NCBI RefSeq assembly: GCF_001655615.1
Contig: NZ_CP011567.1
Coordinates: forward strand, 1,373,001-1,437,000
Length of the DNA: 64,000 bases
Reading direction: 5' to 3'
Source: Pseudomonas sp. GR 6-02
GTDB lineage: Bacteria > Pseudomonadota > Gammaproteobacteria > Pseudomonadales > Pseudomonadaceae
Below are positions 43,454-53,910 of the stretch, one piece after another (the stretch's first letter is position 1; the number at the start of each line of letters is the position of its first letter). A model generated the notes under the pieces. It saw nothing but the letters and a program-made list of their open reading frames with translations. It searched no databases and was not told where the DNA came from. Made by a program: the position numbers and the translations under genes.

Positions 43454-44965
43454 CTACAGGGGCTTATTGGGAATCCCGTACTTGCGCAACCGATGGGCAA
43501 TCGCGGTGTGGGAGGTTTGCAGGCGGCTGGCCAGTTGGCGGGTCGAGGGGTAGCTGACGTAGAGCTTTTCCAGCAGGTCCTTCTCGAACGCTTCCATGGC
43601 CTGTTCGAGGCTGTCGACCTCAATGTCGCTCTGGCGCGCCACAGAGGTGCCGGCGATGTCGAGGTCGCCGATGTCCACCAGGCTGCTTTCGCAAATCGCC
43701 GCGGCGCGGAAGATCACGTTCTGCAATTGCCGTACGTTGCCTGGCCAGCGATTGCCCAGCAGCGCCGGGTAAGTGCCAGGGGCCAGGCGACAGACCGGAC
43801 GCTGGATCTGCGCGCAGGCCTGCTGCATGAAGTAACGCGCCAGTAGCAAAATGTCCTGGCCGCGCTCGCGCAGGGGCGGGACTTCGACATTCAGCACGTT
43901 GAGGCGATAGAACAGGTCTTCGCGGAAAGTGCCTTCGCTGACCATTTTTTCCAGGTCGCGATGGGTCGCGCTGAGGATCCGCACGTTGACCTTCACTTCG
44001 CGATCGCCGCCAACCCGACGGAAGCTGCCGTCGTTGAGAAAGCGCAGCAGTTTCGCCTGCAAATACGGCGACATTTCACCGATCTCGTCGAGAAATACCG
44101 TGCCCTGGTTGGCCAGTTCCATCAGCCCCGGCTTGCCGCCCCGTTGCGCCCCGGTGAAAGCGCCGGGGGCGTAGCCGAACAGTTCGCTTTCGGCGAGGTT
44201 TTCCGGCAGTGCCGCGCAGTTCAAGGCCAGGAACGGCGAACTGTGGCGGGCGCTGATGGCGTGGCAGGCGCGGGCCACCAGTTCTTTGCCGGTGCCGGTT
44301 TCACCCTGGATCAGCAACGGTGCATCGAGGGCTGCGACGCGTTGTGCGCGGGCCTTGAGCGTACGAATGGCAGGGGATTCGCCGAGCAGGGCATCGAAAC
44401 CTTCAGCGTGATCGTGGTGCAGCGCCGAGAGGCGTTCACCGATGCGGTTCGGTTGATACAGGGTCAGCAGGGCGCCGGCGTCGGTGATCGGCGTGGCATC
44501 CAGCAGCAGGGTTTGACCGTTGACGGTGATCTCGCGCAGCGGCAGGCGGAAGCCGTTTTCCAGCAATGTGTCGAGCAGCGCCGGGTCGGCAAACAGCTCG
44601 CTGATGCTTTCACCCGCCGGTTCGCGACCGTACAGGGCAATCAGTGCCGGGTTGGCCAGCAGCACCTTGCCGGCGCTGTCCAGGGCCAGCACCGGGTCGG
44701 TCATGGCGGCGAGTAGCGCATCGAGCTGCAAGTGACGGCGTTGGCCGGGAAGGATGTCGACCACCGTCACCGCTTGCACGCCACGCACGTTGAACAGCGC
44801 ATCGCGCAGCTCTTCGAGCACGGCCGGACTCAAGGTCGGGGCGTCGATGTAGACGTTGGGTGGCACCATTTCCACCGCATCCAGATTGAGATTGCGCCCA
44901 CCGAGCAGGGCCAGGACTTCCTGGGTGATACCGACGCGGTCGATGAAACTGACGTGGATGCGCAT
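43454..44965 (-). CDS. gcsR: GcsR, TyrR-like sigma-54 activator of glycine cleavage
   Basis: A 503-aa enhancer-binding protein from ATG 44965 (MRIHVSFIDRVGITQEV). Domains: ACT (1-about 75), PAS (about 80-180), AAA+ (about 205-430), and a TyrR-type helix-turn-helix at the end (STRQLASRLQTSHTAIAHRL). Walker A is GETGTGKE and the sigma-54 contact loop GAFTGAQ is intact, so it can activate sigma-54, unlike E. coli TyrR. It lies upstream of gcvH, whose promoter has sigma-54 form. Glycine binding by the ACT/PAS part is expected from P. aeruginosa work. A longer frame to 45037 is not conserved. Confidence 0.93.
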   Translation of the reverse strand: MRIHVSFIDRVGITQEVLALLGGRNLNLDAVEMVPPNVYIDAPTLSPAVLEELRDALFNVRGVQAVTVVDILPGQRRHLQLDALLAAMTDPVLALDSAGKVLLANPALIALYGREPAGESISELFADPALLDTLLENGFRLPLREITVNGQTLLLDATPITDAGALLTLYQPNRIGERLSALHHDHAEGFDALLGESPAIRTLKARAQRVAALDAPLLIQGETGTGKELVARACHAISARHSSPFLALNCAALPENLAESELFGYAPGAFTGAQRGGKPGLMELANQGTVFLDEIGEMSPYLQAKLLRFLNDGSFRRVGGDREVKVNVRILSATHRDLEKMVSEGTFREDLFYRLNVLNVEVPPLRERGQDILLLARYFMQQACAQIQRPVCRLAPGTYPALLGNRWPGNVRQLQNVIFRAAAICESSLVDIGDLDIAGTSVARQSDIEVDSLEQAMEAFEKDLLEKLYVSYPSTRQLASRLQTSHTAIAHRLRKYGIPNKPL

Positions 44966-45052
44966 GGGGCGGTTTGGTTCTGGAGTGCGGAGGGTGGCAA
45001 GTATGCCTTGGAGGAGGGTTGGAGGTGAAATCGGCAATCGGAGATTGCTTGT

Positions 45053-45128
45053 AAAGATCGCAGCCTTCGGCAGCTCCAGGAGAATACGTTCGGTGTGGGA
45101 GCTGCCGAAGGCTGCGATCCGTTGATCT
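45053..45128. repeat. Paired REP elements (AGATCGCAGCCTTCGGCAGC type)
   Basis: AAAGATCGCAGCCTTCGG faces CCGAAGGCTGCGATC. Same family as 24734-24828. It sits between the DUF5064 gene and gcsR. Confidence 0.85.
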
Positions 45129-45136
45129 TCCAGACG

Positions 45137-45499
45137 TTATTCCAGGTGTTCGGGTCTGACCGGGTCGCCGGATTTCATATTGAGCTGTACCCGCACGTCT
45201 TCGAACATTGCGTCGTAGTACGGGTGAATTGGACCGATGCTGCTCAGCGTCTTGGGGATGCCGTACTTCTCGGCGATTCTGGTGACGTTACTGGCGAAGT
45301 TATAGGCCTGATCCTTCGGCAGAAAAAATGACTCCTTCAGTTCCTTGCCCTGGATGCTGCCGTGCATCGTGAACTGCATCCCTTTGCCCTCCTTGGGATC
45401 CTGGGTGACCTCATAGTCGATACACACGTTGTAGCTGACATCGTCCTTGTTCAGCGCATGGCGCTCGATGTGCAGGTGTCCGGGTTCGAACGTAGCCAT
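45137..45499 (-). CDS. DUF5064 family protein
   Basis: A 120-aa soluble protein starting MATFEPGHLHIERHALNKDD. I associate it with DUF5064, a family found in Pseudomonas, of unknown function. No signal peptide or TM helix. GGAGAG lies before the ATG. It lies 79 nt after the arcC stop on the same strand, so it may be a tail gene of the arc operon. Confidence 0.75.
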   Translation of the reverse strand: MATFEPGHLHIERHALNKDDVSYNVCIDYEVTQDPKEGKGMQFTMHGSIQGKELKESFFLPKDQAYNFASNVTRIAEKYGIPKTLSSIGPIHPYYDAMFEDVRVQLNMKSGDPVRPEHLE

Positions 45500-45578
45500 T
45501 GGCGTCTCTCCTTCAAAGGCATTGAATCAGGGCAGACCTCACGCCTGCCCCCCTGCGTTTCTTTCTATTCGTTTCTTT

Positions 45579-46508
45579 CTATTGATAACTGATGCCAGGC
45601 GTCGCTGTGCTGATACGGGTGCCGGCCTTGCCCTGGATGATCGCTTCGATGTCCGAGAGTGAACCGATTACCGCGACTTTCCCAGTATGGCGGGCGAACT
45701 CGCAGGCCGCCTGGACCTTTGGTCCCATGGAGCCGGCGGCGAAGCCGAGTTTGTCCATTTCATCGGGGTGAGCCTGGGCGATGGCTTTCTGGGTGGGCTT
45801 GCCGAAATCGATAAAGGCCGCATTGACGTCAGTGGCGATCACCAACAGATCGCTTTCCAACTGTTCGGCCAGCAGTGCCGAGCACAGGTCTTTATCGATC
45901 ACCGCTTCCACACCCTGCAGTTTGCCGTTGGCGTCGTAGATCGTCGGGATGCCGCCACCACCGGCGCAGATCACGATGCTGCCTTTTTCCAGCAGCCACT
46001 TGATCGGGCGGATTTCGAAGATACGTTTGGGTTTCGGGCTGGCGACCACGCGCCGGAACTTGTCGCCGTCCGGGGCGATGGCCCAGCCTTTCTCGGCGGC
46101 GAGTTTCTCGGCGTCGGCCTTGGAATAGACCGGACCGATCGGTTTGCTGGGGGCCTGGAACGCCGGGTCGTTGGGGTCGACTTCGACCTGGGTCAGCAGG
46201 GTGGCGAAGGGCACTTCGAAGTCCAGCAGGTTGCCCAGTTCCTGTTCGATGATGTAGCCGATCATGCCGTCGGTTTCGGCGCCGAGTACGTCCAGCGGGT
46301 AAGGCGAAACCTGGCTGTAGGCCGCCGCTTGCAGCGACAACAGGCCGATCTGCGGACCATTGCCGTGGGCAATCACCAGTTGGTTGCCGGGATGAATCTT
46401 GGCGATCTGTTCGGTGGCGATCCGGATGTTCGCGCGCTGGTTGTCCGCGGTCATGGGCTCACCCCGGCGGAGCAGGGCGTTACCGCCCAGAGCAATGACG
46501 ATACGCAT
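45579..46508 (-). CDS. arcC: Carbamate kinase
   Basis: It makes ATP from carbamoyl phosphate in the last step of the arginine deiminase pathway. The 309-aa protein starts [19 protein letters not shown], with GGNALLRRG and AHGNGPQIG at the active site and CAGGGGIP later. AAGGA precedes the ATG. It is separated from arcB by 94 nt that contain a 19-bp hairpin. Confidence 0.97.
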   Translation of the reverse strand: MRIVIALGGNALLRRGEPMTADNQRANIRIATEQIAKIHPGNQLVIAHGNGPQIGLLSLQAAAYSQVSPYPLDVLGAETDGMIGYIIEQELGNLLDFEVPFATLLTQVEVDPNDPAFQAPSKPIGPVYSKADAEKLAAEKGWAIAPDGDKFRRVVASPKPKRIFEIRPIKWLLEKGSIVICAGGGGIPTIYDANGKLQGVEAVIDKDLCSALLAEQLESDLLVIATDVNAAFIDFGKPTQKAIAQAHPDEMDKLGFAAGSMGPKVQAACEFARHTGKVAVIGSLSDIEAIIQGKAGTRISTATPGISYQ

Positions 46509-46548
46509 AGTGCAGTCCTTCTAAATAGGGGCGGGCAATCTGATCTCC

Positions 46549-46589
46549 CTGATGATCGTTCCCACGGGGACCGTGGGAACGATCATCAG
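46549..46589. terminator. 19-bp perfect hairpin between arcB and arcC
   Basis: CTGATGATCGTTCCCACGG, GGA loop, then the exact complement ending GATCATCAG. There is no T tract. It lies between two operon genes, so partial termination or a 3' stabiliser for the arcDAB message is likely. Confidence 0.7.
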
Positions 46590-46602
46590 CAAGTGTTCAG
46601 CC

Positions 46603-47613
46603 TCAGACATCCGCCAGCGCCGACACCAGAATAGCCTTGATGGTGTGCATACGGTTTTCCGCTTGCTCGAAGGCGATGTTGGCCGGCGATTCGAAGACTT
46701 CTTCAGTTACTTCGACGCCGTTGGCCAGGTGCGGATAGCGTGCGGCGATGTCCTTGCCGACCTTGGTTTCGCTGTTGTGGAACGCCGGCAGGCAGTGCAT
46801 GAACTTCACGCGCGGGTTGCCCGAGGCCTTCATCATGTCGGCGTTGACCTGGTACGGCAGCAGTTGCTCGATGCGCTCGTCCCACGCTTCCACCGGCTCA
46901 CCCATCGACACCCAGATGTCAGTGTGGATGAAGTCCACGCCCTTGACCGCGGCTTTCGGGTCTTCGGTGATGGTGATGCGCGCGCCGCTCTCTTCGGCGA
47001 AGGCTTTGCACTGATCGATGAAGTCCTGATGCGGCCACAGCGCTTTCGGTGCGGCGATGCGCACGTCCATGCCGAGTTTGGCGCCGATCATCAGCAACGA
47101 ATTACCCATGTTGTAGCGCGCATCGCCCAGGTAGGCGTAGCTGATGTCGTGCAGCGGTTTGTCGCTGTGTTCGCGCATGGTCAGGGTGTCGGCGATCATT
47201 TGCGTCGGGTGGAATTCAGCGGTCAGGCCGTTGAATACCGGTACGCCGGCGAACTTGGCCAGCTCTTCGACGATTTCCTGTTCGAAGCCACGGTACTCGA
47301 TAGCGTCGAACATCCGCCCCAGCACGCGGGCGGTGTCCTTCATGCTTTCCTTGTGGCCGATCTGCGACGACACCGGGTCGATGTAGGTGACGTGGGCGCC
47401 CTGGTCATGGGCCGCGACTTCGAAGGCGCACCGGGTGCGGGTCGAGGTTTTTTCGAAGATCAGCGCGATGTTCTTGCCTTGCAGGTGCGGACGCTCGGTG
47501 CCGGTGTATTTGGCGCGCTTGAGGTCGCGGGACAGGTCCAGCAGGTAGTGCAGCTCGCGAGTGGTGTGGTGCATCAGCGAGAGCAGGCTGCGGTTGCGCA
47601 TGTTGAAAGCCAT
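46603..47613 (-). CDS. arcB: Catabolic ornithine carbamoyltransferase
   Basis: It splits citrulline into ornithine and carbamoyl phosphate in the arginine deiminase route. 336 aa, with [21 protein letters not shown], split as [12 protein letters not shown] and VAAHDQGAH (carbamoyl-phosphate site), and [11 protein letters not shown] (ornithine site). The context with arcA and arcC favours the catabolic form. AAGGAGAT lies before the ATG. Confidence 0.96.
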   Translation of the reverse strand: MAFNMRNRSLLSLMHHTTRELHYLLDLSRDLKRAKYTGTERPHLQGKNIALIFEKTSTRTRCAFEVAAHDQGAHVTYIDPVSSQIGHKESMKDTARVLGRMFDAIEYRGFEQEIVEELAKFAGVPVFNGLTAEFHPTQMIADTLTMREHSDKPLHDISYAYLGDARYNMGNSLLMIGAKLGMDVRIAAPKALWPHQDFIDQCKAFAEESGARITITEDPKAAVKGVDFIHTDIWVSMGEPVEAWDERIEQLLPYQVNADMMKASGNPRVKFMHCLPAFHNSETKVGKDIAARYPHLANGVEVTEEVFESPANIAFEQAENRMHTIKAILVSALADV

Positions 47614-47682
47614 GATTGGATCTCCTTGGGTGTCGGTTATCCCCTCGGCCGTGCTGGATAAGCATCGGCCAAGGCTCGAAAG

Positions 47683-48939
47683 TTAATAATCGATAGGGTC
47701 GCGAATGATCGGGCAGGTCATGCAGTGGCCACCGCCACGCCCGCGCCCGAGCTCACTGGCGCTGATGGTGATGACCTCGACGCCGGCCTTGCGCAGCAGG
47801 GTGTTGGTGTAGGTGTTGCGGTCGTAGCCGATGACCACGCCTGGCTCCACCGCCACCACGTTGTTGCCGTCGTCCCATTGCTCGCGTTCGGCGGCAAAGG
47901 CGTTACCGCCGGTTTCGACAACGCGCAGCGCCTTGAGGTTGAGGGCCTTGGCCACGGTGTCGAGGAAGCTGGTTTCTTCACGGCGCACGTCGATGCCGCC
48001 CGGTTTGCTTTCATCGGGGCGCAGGCTGAAGGCGACGATCTGCTTCACCACTTCCGGGAAAATCGTCACCAGGTCGCGGTCGCAGAAGCTGAACACGGTG
48101 TCCAGGTGCATCGCCGCGCGGGATTTCGGCAGGCCGGCGACGATGACTCGTTCCACGGCTTTGTTCTTGAACAGGTTGACCGCCAATTGGCCGATGGCCT
48201 GGCGGGACGAGCGCTCGCCCATGCCGATCAATACCACGCCGTTGCCGATCGGCATCACGTCACCGCCCTCTAGGGTGGCGTTGCCATGGTCCTGGTCGGG
48301 GTCGCCGTACCAGATCTGGAAGTCGGCGTTGGTGAACTGCGGGTGGAATTTGTAGATGGCGGTGGCCAGCAAGGTTTCCTGACGACGCGCCGGCCAGTAC
48401 ATCGGGTTCAGGGTCACGCCGCCATAGATCCAGCAGGTGGTGTCGCGGGTGAACTGGGTGTTGGGCAGCGGCGGCAGAATGAAGCTGGAATGACCGAGGA
48501 AGTCGCGGAACATCTGAATGGTCTTGCCACCGAAACTGTCCGGCAGGTCATCGGCGGAAACCCCGCCGATGAGGAATTCGGCGATCTTGCGTGGCTCTAG
48601 GCTACGTAGCCAGGCCCCCACTTCATGGACCAGGCCGAGACCGACCGAATTGGCGGTGATCTTGCGCTCCAGAATCCAGTCCAGCGCTTCAGGCATCGCG
48701 ACGATGTCGGTCAGCAGGTTGTGCATTTCCAGCACGTCGACACCACGCTCGCGCATTTTGGTGACGAAGTCGAAGTGGTCGCGTTTGGCTTGGGCGACCC
48801 ACAGCACATCATCGAACAGCAGTTCGTCGCAGTTGTTCGGGGTCAGCCGCTGGTGGGCCAGGCCGGGGGAGCAAACCATGACTTTGCGCAGTTTGCCGGC
48901 TTCGGAATGGACGCCGTACTTAACTTTTTCCGTGGTCAT
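47683..48939 (-). CDS. arcA: Arginine deiminase
   Basis: Converts arginine to citrulline and ammonia. The product is 418 aa from ATG 48939 ([20 protein letters not shown]), with GGAGG 9 nt upstream. The catalytic Cys406 is in [10 protein letters not shown], at the same number as in P. aeruginosa Arc[13 protein letters not shown] and [15 protein letters not shown] [10 protein letters not shown] are other active-site marks. Confidence 0.97.
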   Translation of the reverse strand: MTTEKVKYGVHSEAGKLRKVMVCSPGLAHQRLTPNNCDELLFDDVLWVAQAKRDHFDFVTKMRERGVDVLEMHNLLTDIVAMPEALDWILERKITANSVGLGLVHEVGAWLRSLEPRKIAEFLIGGVSADDLPDSFGGKTIQMFRDFLGHSSFILPPLPNTQFTRDTTCWIYGGVTLNPMYWPARRQETLLATAIYKFHPQFTNADFQIWYGDPDQDHGNATLEGGDVMPIGNGVVLIGMGERSSRQAIGQLAVNLFKNKAVERVIVAGLPKSRAAMHLDTVFSFCDRDLVTIFPEVVKQIVAFSLRPDESKPGGIDVRREETSFLDTVAKALNLKALRVVETGGNAFAAEREQWDDGNNVVAVEPGVVIGYDRNTYTNTLLRKAGVEVITISASELGRGRGGGHCMTCPIIRDPIDY

Positions 48940-48990
48940 TACCGTGTTCCTCCAGATCAAAACATTCAGGTGCTGCTTTTCATTACAGTG

Positions 48991-50418
48991 CTAAAGGGTC
49001 AGAAAGCCGGCATACAGCCCATAGGCCGCCACCAGGGCGCCTACGACGACGGCGGCGAAAATCAGCTTCTCGACGTTAGTGAAAACCGGTTTGTCGACTT
49101 CAAGTTTGGCCTTGGCGAACAGGATCGCACCGGGGGCATACAGCAGGGCGGAGAGCAGCAGGTATTTGACGCCGCCGGCGTACAGCAGCCAGATCGCGTA
49201 GATCAACGCGATGCCACCGATGACCAGGTCTTTGCTGCGCTCGGCCACAGCGTTTTCATAGCTCTCACCGCGCACTGCCAGCAGCAGGGCATAGGCCGCC
49301 GACCACAGATAGGGCACCAGGATCATCGAGGTAGCGAGGTAGATCAGCGACAGGTAAGTGCTGGCCGAAAACAGTGTGATGATCAGAAACAGCTGCACCA
49401 TCGCGTTGGTCAGCCACAGCGCGTTGGCCGGTACAAGGTTGGCGTTTTCACGGCGCAAAAACGCCGGCATGGTGTGGTCCTTGGCGGCAGCGAACATGAT
49501 CTCCGCGCACAGCAACACCCATGACAGCAACGCCCCGAGCAAGGAAATGATCAGGCCGACGCTGATCAGCACCGCGCCCCAATGACCAACCACATGTTCC
49601 AGCACCGCAGCCATCGACGGGTTCTGCAGTTTCGCCAGCGCGGGTTGGGTCATGATCCCCAGGGACAACACGTTCACCAGCATCAGGAACAACAGCACGG
49701 TGATGAAGCCGATGACGGTGGCTTTACCCACGTCGCTGCGTACTTCGGCACGGGCCGAGAAAATGCTCGCGCCTTCGATGCCGATGAACACCCACACGGT
49801 GACCAGCATCATGTTGCGCACCTGGTTCATCACACTGCCCAGGTCAGGGTTTTTGATGCCCCAGATGTCGGCGGTGAAAATCTCCAGTTTGAACGCGAAC
49901 AAGGCGATCAACACGAACAGCAGCAGCGGTACGACCTTGGCGACGGTGGTTACCAGGTTGATGAACGCCGCTTCCTTGATTCCCCGTAAAACCAGAAAGT
50001 GCACCGCCCAAAGCAGCAGCGAGGCGCCGATTACCGAAGCCACGGTATTTCCCTCCCCAAAAATGGGGAAGAAGTAGCCGAGGGTGCTAAACAAGAGAAC
50101 GAAGTAACCCACATTGCCCAGCCAGGCACTGATCCAGTATCCCCAGGCCGACGAGAAACCCATGTAGTCGCCGAAACCGGCCTTGGCGTAGGCATAAACA
50201 CCGCCATCCAGCTCAGGCTTGCGATTGGCCAGGGTCTGGAAGACGAAAGCGAGGGTCAACATGCCCACTGCGGTGATTACCCAACCAATAAGAACAGCAC
50301 CGACATCCGCACTGGCGGCCATGTTCTGGGGCAAAGAGAAGATTCCGCCACCAATCATTGAACCGACCACTAAAGCAACGAGCGCACCGAGTTTCAGTTT
50401 TCCGGGGGATTCAGACAT
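48991..50418 (-). CDS. arcD: Arginine/ornithine antiporter
   Basis: An inner-membrane exchanger of 475 aa with about 12 TM helices, APC superfamily. It imports arginine and exports ornithine. Starts MSESPGKLKLGALVALVVGS from ATG 50418, with GGAG 7 nt upstream. GSMIGGGIFSLPQNMA is the APC substrate motif. First gene of arcDABC, under an Anr-type box. Confidence 0.95.
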   Translation of the reverse strand: MSESPGKLKLGALVALVVGSMIGGGIFSLPQNMAASADVGAVLIGWVITAVGMLTLAFVFQTLANRKPELDGGVYAYAKAGFGDYMGFSSAWGYWISAWLGNVGYFVLLFSTLGYFFPIFGEGNTVASVIGASLLLWAVHFLVLRGIKEAAFINLVTTVAKVVPLLLFVLIALFAFKLEIFTADIWGIKNPDLGSVMNQVRNMMLVTVWVFIGIEGASIFSARAEVRSDVGKATVIGFITVLLFLMLVNVLSLGIMTQPALAKLQNPSMAAVLEHVVGHWGAVLISVGLIISLLGALLSWVLLCAEIMFAAAKDHTMPAFLRRENANLVPANALWLTNAMVQLFLIITLFSASTYLSLIYLATSMILVPYLWSAAYALLLAVRGESYENAVAERSKDLVIGGIALIYAIWLLYAGGVKYLLLSALLYAPGAILFAKAKLEVDKPVFTNVEKLIFAAVVVGALVAAYGLYAGFLTL

Positions 50419-50479
50419 AGCATGACTCCAGTGCAGGAGAAGAGAGACAACAGAGTAGTTCTGCTGGCTGTTCAATCAG

Positions 50480-50493
50480 CTGACATAGATCAG
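50480..50493 (-). promoter_or_regulatory. Anr/FNR-type box before arcD
   Basis: CTGACATAGATCAG is a near match to TTGAT-N4-ATCAA. A TACTCT -10 at 50453-50458 (minus) would place the box centre about 40-41 bp before the start point, the class II position for FNR activation. This fits oxygen-limited induction of the arc operon. Confidence 0.75.
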
Positions 50494-50865
50494 TGCATGG
50501 GCACATTCCATTGTTAATGAAAGACTTATGTATCTTTCTCGGACATCGCGGTTTTGCCGGGGAAGCCCTGTTCAGAAGGGGGTAAGTCAGGTGGGCGTAA
50601 GCGGTATTGCTTGGGTTTTGAAATTAGTGTGTTTCTGCGGTTTCGCCAATTTTCTGATAACTGTTTTATATGACAGATTTGATTTATCTGGTGCGCGGTA
50701 CTGGAATTAATGAATAAACGTTATTTCGTTTTATCTGTTTAGTTAAAAATAACTACATGACAGTGTTTGCGGTGACTGTTCGGGCCTCATCGCGGGCAAG
50801 CCACGCTCCCACAGGATCACGCTCTACCTGTGGGAGCGGGCTAGCCCGCGAAAGCTATCTGGTGA
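50494..50865. other. Intergenic region with REP doublet, arcD-CoA transferase
   Basis: It holds upstream control DNA for arcD, an AT-rich stretch around 50660-50760, and a REP pair at 50790-50852 (CGCGGGCAAGCCACGCTCCC facing its complement). I see no gene. Confidence 0.55.
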
Positions 50866-52197
50866 TCACCACCACTGCGCGCGATGGGCGCCCAGTTCCC
50901 CGGCCGGCAGCGCCCATTGCAGTGGCGTCCCGGTGATCTTCAACGGCACCTGTAACCGATGGGCCGGTCCCCACGGCGTTTGCTCAATCAACATCCCTTG
51001 ATCGTGGTCATCCTCTGCGCGCAACGGCTCGTTGGTTCCGGCGCCATGTTCGATCAACAGCTTCGCCGTCCGTGCCAGCGACAGCCGCGCAGAGCCACCG
51101 TGCCCCAATAGCTTGATCGCACTGGCCGCCATCAAATACCCGGTGGCATGGTCAAGGGCCTGGACCGGCAGCGGTGTCGGTTTATCCGCCTTCTTCCAGT
51201 GCATGCCCGCGTCGGCAATCCCGCTGCTCATCTGCACCAGGCTGTCGAAGCCGCGACGGTTCTGCCAAGGGCCGCTCCAGCCGTAAGCGTTGAGGCAAAC
51301 ATCGATCAGGCCCGGGGCCAGTGCCTGGCGTTGGGCGATGCCGTAACCCAGGCGTTCCAAGGCATCGGCGCGGTAGCCGTGGAGCAGGATGTCGGCGTCC
51401 TTGAGCAGGCTTTCGAACACCGCGCGATCGGCTTTGTCGTGCAGATCCAGGCGCGCACAGCGTTTGCCCAGGGTGACTTCCGGCACCACGCCCGGTTCGT
51501 TCCAGGTCGGTGGGTCGATGCGCAGCACGTCGGCGCCGAGCCCGGCGAGGAAGCGGCTGGCGATCGGGCCGGCGAGCACTCGCGTGAGGTCCAGTACCTT
51601 GATTCCGGCCAGCGGTTGCGCCACCGAGCCTTGCCACGGTTTGGCGGTTGGGCTGCCATCGACGCTGAACTGAATCAACGGCTCGGCGTTCACGGCCCGA
51701 CCTTGGGGGTGAGCTTGCCATTGCTTCCAGCTGCGCATCTCGGCGGCGCAACCACCGGCCTCGACCACCGCTTGTTCCAGATCGCTTTTCGCCCACTGAG
51801 CCACTTTGCTCGCCATCGCTGCGCGGTCGGCACAGGCGCCGAGCACTGACTCAGCAGCGGCGCGGTGATGGGGCGCGTTGGTGTGCAGGCGGATCCAGCC
51901 GTCCTTGGTCGCGTAGTCACCGGCGACCGGATCCCACAACGGCGGGACGCTCCAGCCCACGGGGCGGATCGAGGTGGCGAACCAGAACGACGCCAGGCGG
52001 CGGTCAACTTCAAGGCTGGGCAAACGACCGGTTTGCCGGTGCAGCAGTTCGCTGGCGGCCTGGCCGGCGGCAGCAATGCTGGCGCAGGCCAGATCGGTCA
52101 CGGCAAATGCCGAGGGCAGGGCGCCGCTCGAGGTGAACGGGATTGGGGTGTGAGGCAAGCCGAGTGCGGCTTGAATGGACGTGAGTAAATCAGTCAT
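50866..52197 (-). CDS. CoA transferase, family III (CaiB-like), permuted order
   Basis: A 443-aa protein from ATG 52197 (MTDLLTSIQAALGLP), CGGAGGG upstream. The Rossmann segment usually found at the start of CaiB proteins (PLAGIKVLDLTRVLAGPIAS and LGADVLRIDPP) begins near residue 195. It is preceded by a LEVDRRLASFW and GDYATKDGWIRLHTNAPHH part that resembles the middle region of ordinary CaiB. This two-part order is known in a branch of the family. Substrate acid unknown. No linked acyl-CoA genes. Confidence 0.85.
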   Translation of the reverse strand: MTDLLTSIQAALGLPHTPIPFTSSGALPSAFAVTDLACASIAAAGQAASELLHRQTGRLPSLEVDRRLASFWFATSIRPVGWSVPPLWDPVAGDYATKDGWIRLHTNAPHHRAAAESVLGACADRAAMASKVAQWAKSDLEQAVVEAGGCAAEMRSWKQWQAHPQGRAVNAEPLIQFSVDGSPTAKPWQGSVAQPLAGIKVLDLTRVLAGPIASRFLAGLGADVLRIDPPTWNEPGVVPEVTLGKRCARLDLHDKADRAVFESLLKDADILLHGYRADALERLGYGIAQRQALAPGLIDVCLNAYGWSGPWQNRRGFDSLVQMSSGIADAGMHWKKADKPTPLPVQALDHATGYLMAASAIKLLGHGGSARLSLARTAKLLIEHGAGTNEPLRAEDDHDQGMLIEQTPWGPAHRLQVPLKITGTPLQWALPAGELGAHRAQWW

Positions 52198-52261
52198 CGA
52201 AGGCCCTCCGGAGCGAGAGCCCGAGCATAGTTCAAAAAGACGGCTCGGCCAGATGAAATCC

Positions 52262-52380
52262 TGTAGAGAGAGCGGTGCGGCGCTCCGACTTGCCCGCGAA
52301 GTCGTTGACCGTGTTGCGACCTTCGCGGGCAAGCCTCGCTCCTACGGGGATATGCATTCCCGTGGGAGCGAGCCTGTTGT
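52262..52380. repeat. REP cluster (TTCGCGGGCAAGCC type)
   Basis: CGACTTGCCCGCGAAG and CTTCGCGGGCAAGCC face each other, with a third partial copy (GTGGGAGCGAGCC) to the right. Between mgsA and the CoA transferase gene. Confidence 0.75.
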
Positions 52381-52403
52381 CACAGAGGATTTATGCCAGC
52401 GCT

Positions 52404-52868
52404 TTACCCACGCCCCTGCAGATAGGTCGCGTAATCCGGGATGCGGTGTTCGTGAGCCTGATCCATCAACGGGCTGCTGAGCAGGTAGTCGGCGCTGCAT
52501 TCGTTGCAGGCCACGGGGATGTTCCACACCGCCGCGACCCGCAGCAACGCCTTGATGTCCGGGTCGTGGGGTTGCGGTTCGAACGGGTCCCAGAAGAACA
52601 CCAGCATGTCGACGCGCTGCTCGGCGATTTGCGCGCCGAGTTGCTGGTCGCCGCCCAGTGGACCGCTGATCATGCTTTCCACCGGCAGGCCGAGGCGTTG
52701 TTGCAACAACAACCCCGTGGTGCCGGTGGCGACCAGTTCATGCTGCGCGAGTTTGTCTTTCTGCCGCTCGGCCCAGTCCAGCAAAAACACTTTGCAATGG
52801 TCATGGGCGACCAGGGCGATACGCTTGCGCGCCGCCATGGTCTTATGCGTAAAGCTGATACCGATCAT
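52404..52868 (-). CDS. mgsA: Methylglyoxal synthase
   Basis: Converts dihydroxyacetone phosphate to methylglyoxal and phosphate, a phosphate-releasing bypass of GAPDH. 154 aa from ATG 52868 (MIGISFTHKTMAARKRIALVAHDHCK, split here as MIGISFTHKT and MAARKRIALVAHDHCK), GGAG 9 nt upstream. Core motifs: ATGTTGLLLQ, SGPLGGDQQLGA with the catalytic Asp, and DMLVFFWDP. It follows gap by 18 nt, so both are one operon and likely share HexR control. Confidence 0.95.
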   Translation of the reverse strand: MIGISFTHKTMAARKRIALVAHDHCKVFLLDWAERQKDKLAQHELVATGTTGLLLQQRLGLPVESMISGPLGGDQQLGAQIAEQRVDMLVFFWDPFEPQPHDPDIKALLRVAAVWNIPVACNECSADYLLSSPLMDQAHEHRIPDYATYLQGRG

Positions 52869-52886
52869 CGGTTGCTGCTCCACGGT

Positions 52887-53888
52887 TTACTCTGCGTTGC
52901 AGAGCGCCAGGCAGTTATCGAGCATGCGGTTGGAGAAGCCCCACTCGTTGTCGTACCAGGCCAGCACTTTGAGCAGCTTGCCGCTGGACTTGGTGTGGTT
53001 GGCGTCGAAGATCGACGACAGCGGGTTGTGGTTGAAGTCGCTGGATACCAGCGGCAGGGCGTTGTAGCCGAGAATCTTCGAGTGTTGGCTGGCTTGTTTG
53101 AGCAGCGCATTCACTTCATCGGCCGACGCTTCGCGCTTGAGCTGCACGGTCAGGTCCACCAGCGACACGTTGATCACCGGAACACGCACTGCCATGCCGG
53201 TCAGTTTGCCCGCCAGGTCCGGCAGCACCAGGCCTACCGCTTCAGCGGCGCCGGTCTTGCTCGGGATCATGTTCTGGGTGGCGGAACGGGCGCGGTACGG
53301 GTCGGTGTGGTAGACGTCGGTCAGGTTCTGGTCGTTGGTGTAGGCGTGAATAGTGGTCATCAGACCGCTTTCGATGCCCAGCTCGCGGTGTAGCACCTGG
53401 GCCACAGGGGCCAGGCAGTTGGTGGTGCACGAGGCGTTGGAAATGATCTGGTGCGACTGGCGCAGAATGTCGTGGTTAACCCCATAAACCACAGTGGCGT
53501 CGGCGCCTTTGGCCGGGGCCGAGATAATCACTTTGCGCGCGCCGGCCGTAATATGGGCGGCGGCTTTGGCGCGGTCGGTGAACAGACCAGTGCATTCGAA
53601 TACGACGTCGACCTTCTCCGCGGCCCAGGGCAGTTCGGCCGGGTTGCGAATGGCGCTGACCGAAATACGGTCGCCGTTGACGGTCAGGCTTTCCTGATCG
53701 TGCTGGACATCGGCATCGAATGTGCCGTGAACGGTGTCGTATTTCAGGAGGTGAGCATTCATCGAACTGTCGCCCAGGTCGTTGATTGCCACGATCTGCA
53801 GATCCTGACGATAGCCTTGGGTATACAGTGCGCGCAGGACATTACGGCCGATACGGCCAAAACCATTGATTGCGATTCGAAGAGTCAT
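52887..53888 (-). CDS. gap: Glyceraldehyde-3-phosphate dehydrogenase, type I
   Basis: 333-aa NAD-dependent [19 protein letters not shown] at the NAD site, catalytic Cys154 in [12 protein letters not shown]. The gene is divergent from edd with 219 bp between. Pseudomonas has several GAPDH genes; the position next to edd-glk-gltR marks the glucose-induced one. A HexR-type box lies 22 bp upstream of the ATG. Confidence 0.96.
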   Translation of the reverse strand: MTLRIAINGFGRIGRNVLRALYTQGYRQDLQIVAINDLGDSSMNAHLLKYDTVHGTFDADVQHDQESLTVNGDRISVSAIRNPAELPWAAEKVDVVFECTGLFTDRAKAAAHITAGARKVIISAPAKGADATVVYGVNHDILRQSHQIISNASCTTNCLAPVAQVLHRELGIESGLMTTIHAYTNDQNLTDVYHTDPYRARSATQNMIPSKTGAAEAVGLVLPDLAGKLTGMAVRVPVINVSLVDLTVQLKREASADEVNALLKQASQHSKILGYNALPLVSSDFNHNPLSSIFDANHTKSSGKLLKVLAWYDNEWGFSNRMLDNCLALCNAE

Positions 53889-53910
53889 TTACAGCGCCGC
53901 CGTCGTTTTG

